Below, piece by piece: positions 1-4,259 of a DNA stretch of 5,147 nucleotides (position 1 is its first letter; each line of letters opens with the position of its first letter). The notes under the pieces are model-generated. The model was not told the origin of the DNA. It saw nothing but the letters and a program-made list of their open reading frames with translations, and searched no databases. The translations under genes were made by a program, and so were the position numbers. The stretch is from an uncultured Succinivibrionaceae bacterium (GTDB taxonomy: Bacteria > Pseudomonadota > Gammaproteobacteria > Enterobacterales > Succinivibrionaceae), in assembly GCA_900539665.1 (NCBI GenBank), contig UQCV01000109.1, forward strand, positions 1-5,147, in the 5' to 3' direction.

Positions 1-157
1 CCGTGGGGTTCTGATTGCCAAGTGTAGCTTGTAATCGTACACCATTTTCAGGCTTTGGAGTTACAAGTGTAAATCTGTTTGAATCAGGACTTTCATTACC
101 AAAGAGTCCTACGACCACATTAGCGGTAAATTTCTGTCTTACGACAAGGAAGTACAG
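1..157 (-). CDS. unidentified partial open frame running off the left edge
   Basis: From position 157 down to the window edge one minus-strand frame has no stop (about 52 codons), while all three plus-strand frames are closed within the first 35 bases. The peptide has a protein-like composition, including a stretch reading KFTANVVVGLFGNES and another reading FTLVTPKPENGVRLQAT. I do not recognise the family. The frame follows a TGA at 160-158 and has no ATG or convincing ribosome site at its head; CTG at 157 and an internal GTG are the only nearby alternatives. An ATG at 168, sitting just below a strong promoter, is in another frame and stops after nine codons, so a frameshift or a lost start is possible. 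It may be a broken 5' end or chance openness. Confidence is low because only the beginning is visible. Confidence 0.3.
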   Translation of the reverse strand, partial: MYFLVVRQKFTANVVVGLFGNESPDSNRFTLVTPKPENGVRLQATLGNQNPT

Positions 158-177
158 TCAGTCTTCATAATATTTAG

Positions 178-206
178 ATTATATATTTATTCTATACTAA
201 TATCAA
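178..206 (-). promoter_or_regulatory. sigma70-type promoter reading leftwards
   Basis: On the minus strand TTGATA (206-201) is followed after exactly 17 bp by a perfect TATAAT (183-178). This is one mismatch from the sigma70 consensus at optimal spacing. Transcription would start near position 171 and read into the unidentified frame that runs off the left edge. The ATG at 168-166 would then be almost leaderless. The site lies in an AT-rich stretch, so chance resemblance is possible, but hexamers plus spacing are unusually good. Confidence 0.5.
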
Positions 207-225
207 GTGGTAGAAATATAGTTTT

Positions 226-351
226 TCATAGAAAAAGTGGCGTAAAACCCACACGCAAGCATGTGGGTTTTACGCCACAATTTATAACCAGCGGCTTGCG
301 CTTTTCGCTGAACTTCCATTTTATAAGTTCTTGAATTACGTTATGCTTCAA
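226..351 (-). pseudogene. N-terminal stump of an AAA_14/DUF4143-type ATPase
   Basis: This is a 41-codon minus-strand frame starting at TTG (351-349). The ribosome site AAAGGAG (366-360) lies 8 nt upstream, which is why this start is preferred over the ATG at 417. The first 24 residues (NVIQELIKWKFSEKRKP, then LVIN) match in pattern the beginning of the AAA_14/DUF4143 ATP-binding proteins common in gut anaerobes. Those begin with a helix rich in L, W and K, then a RKPL-hydrophobic strand leading into a GxRQVGKT Walker A loop. Here the match breaks off just before the Walker A loop, and the last 16 codons are read out of the perfect hairpin at 237-278. No ATP-binding residues remain, so the original function is lost. 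Family assignment is from a short segment by pattern memory. A genuine 41-residue peptide cannot be excluded, because the ribosome site is intact. Confidence 0.45.
232..278 (-). terminator. perfect 17-bp hairpin with minus-strand U-tract
   Basis: The arms 237-253 and 262-278 are perfectly complementary over 17 bp and enclose an 8-nt loop (254-261). Read on the minus strand, the hairpin is followed directly by TTTTT (236-232), the layout of an intrinsic terminator for leftward transcription. The plus-strand side has no T-run, so it should act mainly leftwards. It lies inside the last codons of the ATPase-like stump (351-226) and begins exactly where that stump stops resembling its family. It could therefore be a terminator brought in at the breakpoint, or the end structure of a mobile element rather than a native terminator. 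Confidence 0.55.
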
Positions 352-389
352 GTAAATTACTCCTTTCTGTGTGGTTGAATATAGCAAAA

Positions 390-466
390 CACATTTTTCT
401 GGATTTTTTAATGGCAATTACGCATATTTTTCTGACACAATCAGACATGGAAGCGCACATTTTTCT
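390..466. repeat. three 11-bp T-tract repeats at exact 33-bp steps
   Basis: The sequence CACATTTTTCT occurs at 390-400 and 456-466. A one-base variant, CATATTTTTCT, lies at 423-433. The steps are exactly 33 bp (about three helical turns), and the 22-bp spacers do not resemble one another. A further T-run at 404-409 is about one turn from the first. In plus-strand translation the repeats read HIFL every 11 residues, in frame with the topB stump. The array lies between the two divergent gene starts and ends at the topB ribosome site. It could therefore be a curved-DNA promoter element, a binding-site array, or a repeated peptide segment. Confidence 0.5.
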
Positions 467-473
467 AAAGGAG

Positions 474-656
474 GTGCATTTAGAGATATTAGTCATCGCT
501 GAAAAGCTGAGCGTAGCTCAGTCCATTGCGAAGGTATTAGGCGCGACATCTTGCAAGGACGGCTATCTCGAAGGAAACAACTACATCATCTTATGGTGTG
601 TCGGTCATCTCGTTGGGCTTGCGGATGCAAGCTCCTACGATGAACACTACGGTTAA
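474..656 (+). pseudogene. topB: N-terminal fragment of DNA topoisomerase III
   Basis: From about position 489 the plus-strand frame reads LVIAEKLSVAQSIAKVLGA, then DGYLEG, then WCVGHLVGLA, then YDEHY, ending at TAA 654-656. This is the start of the Toprim domain of type IA topoisomerase III (usual start LVIAEKPSVAQSIA; WCVGHLVELA; YDExY). TopB is normally 600-700 residues; here only about 55 remain, without the Toprim DxD, the active-site tyrosine or the zinc region. Two conserved positions are changed: Pro to Leu in the EKPS motif and Glu to Gly in HLVELA. A strong ribosome site (AAAGGAGGTG, 467-476) points at codons TTA, GAG and ATA (480-488), none of which is a normal start. The only near start is GTG 474, inside the ribosome site itself. 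The frame is also open upstream to 369, with ATGs at 411 and 447. Resemblance to element-borne TopB hints at an integrative element. Family is sure; broken state is nearly sure. Confidence 0.68.
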
Positions 657-686
657 TGTCAAGCAAGTTGCAAAACTTTTTTTATA

Positions 687-712
687 TTTTTTGCTGAGAG
701 ATAAGCAAAAAA
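687..712. repeat. AT-rich inverted repeat upstream of the metal ATPase
   Basis: TTTTTTGCT (687-695) and AGCAAAAAA (704-712) form perfect 9-bp arms around an 8-nt centre. A smaller dyad, AAGTT and AACTT (665-669 and 674-678), lies just before it. The arms are mostly A and T and no T-run follows on the plus strand, so it is a poor terminator for anything coming from the topB stump. It could be a weak transcriptional end in either direction, or a protein site about 60 bp upstream of the ATPase promoter box. The rest of 657-769 shows nothing gene-like. Confidence 0.3.
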
Positions 713-769
713 AAATTTCATTTAGGCTTAGATGCAAATTTGTCCCATTTTTTTGCCAAAAGGAGCTTG

Positions 770-795
770 TATAATTTAGCTAGTTTGAAAATTAT
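770..795 (+). promoter_or_regulatory. putative promoter and operator of the metal ATPase gene
   Basis: A perfect TATAAT (770-775) lies 44 bp before the start codon. No good -35 hexamer sits 16-18 bp upstream; the nearest is TTGCCA at 753-758, with only 11 bp between. No -35 box is found at the 19-20 bp spacing that MerR/ZntR-type promoters use. The box is overlapped by an inverted repeat: ATAATTT (771-777) and AAATTAT (789-795), perfect 7-bp arms with 11 nt between. A dyad sitting from the -10 box over the likely start point would suit a repressor such as an ArsR/SmtB-family metal sensor released by Zn, Cd or Pb. The regulator class is inference, since no regulator gene is in the window. Confidence 0.4.
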
Positions 796-819
796 TAAAA
801 ACTACCTAAGGAGATTAGC

Positions 820-3180
820 ATGGACTTAAAAGATCAAGTAACTACGGTTCAAGGTGGTTCTTGTTGTCAAAGTCATGAACCCACCACCTCTACAGTTACC
901 CCAACCAAGGTTGAAAACAACTTAGGGGTTAAGAATGTATCCTCATGTTGCAGTCATAAACCAAAGATTTCAGCTGTCACTCCTCAAAAAATAACTCCCG
1001 CTAGCGTATCTTTAGTGACCAAAGCACCATTAGGCGGGCAAGAAACTAACGCCTCAAAGGTCACTGCTGAGCAATGTTCTTGCCATGATCATGAAGCAAA
1101 AGTCGACCAATGTTCTTGCCATGATCATGAAACCAAACCTAATCATAATTCAAAAATTGAGTCAAATACCCAAGGTTCTTGTTGTTGCCATGCGCACGGC
1201 ACTAAAGGTTCTTCACATGCAGAACACCAACATGAAGATGGGGAAATTATTGGCGGATGTTCTTCTTGTTGTGGCGATAGCCATGTAACTTCAAGCCCGT
1301 CTTGGTTTGATAAAGTACTTCAAGTCTTTGATAGTGGGTGGGTTGCATTTTTAGTGGCAATCTTGTTAGTTTTATCATTAGTGTTAAAGTACAATGATGT
1401 AGCGCTTTCTTGGCTACCAACCATTATTGTGAGTTTAGTGTGCGGATTACCAATCCTAGTTTCTGCTGTCAAAAGATTAGCCTTCTCGCAAGGCATTTTG
1501 CGTATTTCATCGTCTTTACTCGTTAGTATGGCTATCATAGCGGCGCTTTTAATTGGTGATTACTTTGCAGCAGCTGAAGTCGCCTTCATTATGGCAATTG
1601 GGGAACGACTAGAACACTGGACGGTTAAAAGAACTCAGCGTGGAATCAGACAATTAGTCGAGTCTGCCCCCGCAACTGCCCGTAAACTTGTAAATGGAGT
1701 TGAGCAGGAAATATCCGTGACGGATGTTGTAGCTGACGATATTTTATTAGTGCGCCCGGGGGAAATGATTCCGGTAGATGGGGTGATTTTACAAGGTAGT
1801 GCTTCGATTGATGCCTCTTCATTAACCGGCGAATCAGTGCCTGAAGTTAAAGAAGTAGGAGCGCAAGTAATGAGTGGCACTATAAGTACCGATGGGGCAT
1901 TGCAAATTAAAGCTCTCCGCCCAGGTACTGATGGGGCGCTACAGCGCATTATAAAAATAGTACGTGATTCGGGGCACAATAAGGCTAATATTCAGACTAC
2001 AGCTGACAAGTGGGCTTCCATTCTAATACCAATGGCTTTATTGATAGCTGTCGCCACCTTAATTTTTACTGGTGAAGTGACCCGTGCCGTAGCCGTGCTA
2101 GTAGTATTTTGTCCATGCGCTTTGGTTTTAGCGACCCCAACTGCCATCATTGCTGCCATTGGGCAAGCGGCCAAACATGGCGTTATTATCAAATCAGGGG
2201 CGGCCCTAGAACGCATGGCGGCGACTGATACAGCGGTTTTTGATAAAACAGGGACTTTAAGCCAAGGGCGTCCAGAATGTACTGGGGTAATTTTAGGGGC
2301 TAACTACGCTGCCGATGAATTAACCTTGCTACGTTTAGTTGGGGCGGCAGAAGCTCAAAGCGAACATCCGTTAGCGCGAGCTTTAGTGCGTTACGCTCAA
2401 GCCAAAGGTATCTCAACTTGGCCTCAAGTGGCAAGTTTTGGGATAACTGCGGGGCGCGGGATTAAAGCTATGGTTGATGGGCATAGCGTACTATGTGGTA
2501 GTTCCACGGCTCTTAACGAAAACGGTATTACCTTAAGCTTAGCCGAACAACAAAAGACTGACCAAGCTCGCTCTTTGGGACAAACGGTCATCTTTACGGC
2601 AGTAGATGGCGTAGTAGCAGGGATCTTCTCCTTTGCTGATGCCTTAAAAGACAACGCCAAAGATACGCTTAAGGCGCTCCAAAAAGTAGGGGTTACTCCA
2701 GTTATTCTTTCAGGGGATCATAAAGATAGTGTGGCTGCTGCCGCTAAAGCCTTAGGCGTAACTGAATTTAAAGCGGGTGTTTTGCCGAGTGAAAAACTTA
2801 GTTTTATCCGTGAGTTACAACTCAAAGGACATCGGGTATTTATGACGGGGGACGGCATCAATGATGCTCCTGCGCTTAAGATTGCCGACGTTGGGGTAGC
2901 GATGGGAGTTATGGGGAGTGATTTAGCCTTAGAAGCATCTGATGTAGCTTTGATGAAAGATGATATCTCCAAGGTTCCATACTTAAAGTTACTTTCTAAA
3001 TCGTGTGCTAATACCATTAAAACTGGTATTGCCATTTCGCTAGTGATAAACCTTATTGCGGTTACTCTTTCAATTATGGGGCTGATGACTCCGGCAATAG
3101 GGGCGGTTGTGCATAATGCGGGTTCCTGCTTTGTGATACTTTTTGCTTCGCTCTTGTATGACCGTAAGCTTACGGTGTAA
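820..3180 (+). CDS. P1B-type heavy-metal-exporting ATPase with Cys/His-rich N-terminus
   Basis: This 786-residue inner-membrane pump uses ATP to export soft heavy-metal ions, most likely Zn/Cd/Pb-type divalent ions. The start is ATG 820, with TAAGGAG (807-813) 6 nt upstream. Residues 1-155 are cytoplasmic and hold six Cys/His clusters: CC at 15-16 and 43-44, CSCHDH at 86 and 98, CCCHAH at 121, CSSCC at 147. They replace the usual GMxCxxC domain. Helices lie near 173-190, 198-218, 226-245, 246-263, 398-418, 421-447, 731-755 and 757-778. Motifs are TGES 336-339, CPC 431-433, DKTGT 475-479 (Asp475 is phosphorylated), SEHPLA 514-519, GRGI 545-548 and GDGINDAPAL 677-686. All are intact, so it should be active. 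It is longer than E. coli ZntA (about 730). The last helix carries His765-Asn766 where ZntA-type pumps have the metal-binding Asp, so specificity, and the name zntA, stay open. The gene is monocistronic, ending at the shared terminator. Confidence 0.95.
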   Translation: MDLKDQVTTVQGGSCCQSHEPTTSTVTPTKVENNLGVKNVSSCCSHKPKISAVTPQKITPASVSLVTKAPLGGQETNASKVTAEQCSCHDHEAKVDQCSCHDHETKPNHNSKIESNTQGSCCCHAHGTKGSSHAEHQHEDGEIIGGCSSCCGDSHVTSSPSWFDKVLQVFDSGWVAFLVAILLVLSLVLKYNDVALSWLPTIIVSLVCGLPILVSAVKRLAFSQGILRISSSLLVSMAIIAALLIGDYFAAAEVAFIMAIGERLEHWTVKRTQRGIRQLVESAPATARKLVNGVEQEISVTDVVADDILLVRPGEMIPVDGVILQGSASIDASSLTGESVPEVKEVGAQVMSGTISTDGALQIKALRPGTDGALQRIIKIVRDSGHNKANIQTTADKWASILIPMALLIAVATLIFTGEVTRAVAVLVVFCPCALVLATPTAIIAAIGQAAKHGVIIKSGAALERMAATDTAVFDKTGTLSQGRPECTGVILGANYAADELTLLRLVGAAEAQSEHPLARALVRYAQAKGISTWPQVASFGITAGRGIKAMVDGHSVLCGSSTALNENGITLSLAEQQKTDQARSLGQTVIFTAVDGVVAGIFSFADALKDNAKDTLKALQKVGVTPVILSGDHKDSVAAAAKALGVTEFKAGVLPSEKLSFIRELQLKGHRVFMTGDGINDAPALKIADVGVAMGVMGSDLALEASDVALMKDDISKVPYLKLLSKSCANTIKTGIAISLVINLIAVTLSIMGLMTPAIGAVVHNAGSCFVILFASLLYDRKLTV
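1072..1131 (+). repeat. perfect 24-bp tandem repeat coding QCSCHDHE
   Basis: Positions 1072-1095 and 1108-1131 are identical over 24 bp, with a 36-bp (12-codon) step inside the metal ATPase gene. Each copy codes QCSCHDHE. Synonymous codons are unchanged, so this is a recent in-frame duplication or is kept by recombination, rather than old protein-level convergence. The neighbouring clusters (GSCCQSHE, SSCCSHKP, GSCCCHAHG) are similar in protein but diverged in DNA. Confidence 0.85.
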
Positions 3181-3258
3181 CTTTGGGGCATAGTTAGGCT
3201 CAAACCAAAAGACGCGCTTAAGCTTAGCGTAAGCAGATCTAGATTAGTATTGGTATTA

Positions 3259-3322
3259 AAAGTAAAGTCTGAAGTACTTACTAAAGGTAAGTACCCAAGG
3301 TAAGTACCTAAAGTAAGCACTA
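3259..3322. repeat. tandem repeats of about 13 bp in the convergent intergenic gap
   Basis: AAGGTAAGTACC occurs at 3284-3295 and 3297-3308, and AAAGTAAGCACT follows at 3310-3321, giving an exact 13-bp step. Two more degenerate units lie to the left (about 3259-3270 and 3271-3283). GTACTTAC (3274-3281) and GTAAGTAC (3287-3294) also form perfect 8-bp arms with a 5-nt loop, so one unit is inverted relative to the next. The array lies downstream of the metal ATPase stop and before the terminator, so it would be in that gene's 3' untranslated RNA. The remaining bases from 3181 to 3258 show no gene. Confidence 0.5.
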
Positions 3323-3347
3323 AAAATAAATCAAACGACAATAGAGT

Positions 3348-3382
3348 AAAAACCTGCCTAGGCTAACCTAAGCAGGTTTTTT
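3348..3382. terminator. bidirectional intrinsic terminator between convergent units
   Basis: AAAAACCTGC (3348-3357) pairs with GCAGGTTTTT (3372-3381). After one C/A mismatch, TAGG (3359-3362) pairs with CCTA (3367-3370) over a 4-nt loop. A T-run (3377-3382) follows on the plus strand and an A-run (3348-3352) gives the minus strand its own U-tract. The hairpin should therefore stop both the rightward metal ATPase transcript (stop codon at 3180) and the leftward ABC operon transcript (stop codon at 3489). Confidence 0.85.
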
Positions 3383-3400
3383 ATTTATCATCTAACGCGC

Positions 3401-3448
3401 GTTACTTTAGTAATTTTTATCGTTACTTTCGTAATTTTTTCATTACTT
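3401..3448. repeat. 21-bp tandem repeat with dyad TTACT-tt-AGTAA
   Basis: Positions 3401-3418 and 3422-3439 match at 17 of 18 bases with a 21-bp step, and a third TTACTT at 3443-3448 continues the series. Each unit has dyad symmetry: TTACT/AGTAA around two bases in the first, TTAC/GTAA in the second. A perfect 12-bp palindrome, TAACGCGCGTTA (3393-3404), abuts the first unit. The array sits between the shared terminator and the end of the ABC operon, in that operon's likely 3' untranslated RNA. Two-turn spacing of dyads looks like a protein-binding array, but no target promoter is visible. Confidence 0.5.
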
Positions 3449-3458
3449 CTCATGTCTC

Positions 3459-3482
3459 AAGATAAGCTCGAGAACTTATCTT
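3459..3482 (-). repeat. stem-loop just after the ABC ATPase gene
   Basis: AAGATAAG (3459-3466) and CTTATCTT (3475-3482) are perfect 8-bp arms around an 8-nt loop. The structure begins 6 nt past the stop codon of the leftward ABC ATPase gene. No U-tract follows on the minus strand, so it is unlikely to terminate alone. It may act as a 3'-end stabilising stem ahead of the real terminator at 3348-3382. Confidence 0.4.
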
Positions 3483-3488
3483 TATACG

Positions 3489-4259
3489 TTAGATCTGGTA
3501 TTCAGTTATAACCTTTGGTAGGCAATCAAAAGCTGCAAAGACTTGATCGCGCACTGCCCAAAATTCAGGACTAGTACGGATTCTTTCTTCCGGCAGCTTC
3601 ACGTCAATAATGGTCTTTACATGGCCCGGATTTGGGGTCATCACGACGATTCTATCGGCCAAAAATACCGCTTCTTCGATGTCATGGGTGACAAACAACA
3701 TGGTTTTACCATATTCACGATTAAGATAGCGCACGTCGTCTTGTAGCTTCATTCTAGTGATAGCATCTAAGGCCCCAAAAGGTTCATCCAAAAATACAAT
3801 TTCAGGTTCTACAGCTAACGCGCGGGCGATAGAAACGCGTTGTTGCATCCCACCGCTCAATTCTTTAGGATACGAGTTAGCGAATTTTTCTAGGCCGACG
3901 AGTTTTAAGTATTTTAAAGCTCGTTCTTTGCGTTCTTGCACTGGAAGCTTTAAGGTCTCGAGTCCTAATTCCACGTTCTTTCGAACGGTGCGCCAAGGTA
4001 ATAGCCCGTAATTTTGAAAGATAGTGACGTATCTAATATCTGGTTTACTTACTTCTTGTTCGTTAATTTTAATTGAACCGGTGTCAGCTAAATCAAAGCC
4101 GGCCACAGCGTTTAAAAGGGTACTTTTACCGCACCCTGAGGGGCCGAGCAAGCAAATGAGTTCCCCTTGGGCAATACTCAAGTTGACTTTATCTAAGGCG
4201 GTAAATGTTCCTTTAGCGGTCGTGTAGGTGCGTCCCGCTTGTTTGATTTCAATTTGCAT
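3489..4259 (-). CDS. ABC transporter ATPase, nitrate/sulfonate/taurine family
   Basis: This 256-residue nucleotide-binding subunit should sit on the cytoplasmic face of the membrane as a dimer and power uptake with the adjacent permease and binding protein. It has Walker A GPSGCGKST (39-47), a Q-loop with FQNYGLLPW (81-89, the form typical of this family), signature LSGGMQQR (134-141), Walker B IVFLDEP (154-160), D-loop GALD (162-165) and switch His192. Every catalytic element is present and the length is normal for SsuB/TauB/NrtD-type proteins. The start chosen is ATG 4259, whose A is the last base of the permease stop (TAATG, 1-nt overlap), implying translational coupling. A TTG at 4274 is in frame but lies inside the permease gene and adds five residues not expected in the family. 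Substrate cannot be told from an ATPase: aliphatic sulfonate, taurine, nitrate and pyrimidine-precursor systems share this form. Confidence 0.95.
   Translation of the reverse strand: MQIEIKQAGRTYTTAKGTFTALDKVNLSIAQGELICLLGPSGCGKSTLLNAVAGFDLADTGSIKINEQEVSKPDIRYVTIFQNYGLLPWRTVRKNVELGLETLKLPVQERKERALKYLKLVGLEKFANSYPKELSGGMQQRVSIARALAVEPEIVFLDEPFGALDAITRMKLQDDVRYLNREYGKTMLFVTHDIEEAVFLADRIVVMTPNPGHVKTIIDVKLPEERIRTSPEFWAVRDQVFAAFDCLPKVITEYQI

Noticed and set aside
237..310. Structured small RNA made of the 237-278 hairpin and a weaker 289-310 hairpin
   Set aside because: The second hairpin has only 5 bp around a 12-nt loop and there is no plus-strand promoter or terminator to define a transcript.
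352..417. Upstream extension of the ATPase-like stump to ATG 417
   Set aside because: The family-like region begins at TTG 351, which has a well-placed AAAGGAG. The added residues would be translated from the repeat array and the ribosome site.
390..466. CRISPR-like reading of the 33-bp periodic repeats
   Set aside because: The repeat is only 11 bp with 22-bp spacers, there are just three units, no leader and no cas genes. CRISPR repeats are longer and identical.
744..775. ZntR/MerR-type promoter for the metal ATPase
   Set aside because: No -35 hexamer occurs 19-20 bp before TATAAT and no dyad lies in the spacer, both of which that regulator class needs.
768..830. Short upstream open frame (TTG 768, 20 codons) in the metal ATPase leader
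   Set aside because: The SD-like AAAAGGAG ends only 2 nt before the TTG and the TTG lies at the edge of the -10 box, so it would probably not be in the transcript.
2718..3341. 207-codon minus-strand open frame antisense to the end of the metal ATPase gene
   Set aside because: It overlaps strongly conserved ATPase motifs (including GDGINDAPAL), has no recognisable protein features, lacks a ribosome site and would run against the terminator arrangement. It is a shadow of the coding frame.
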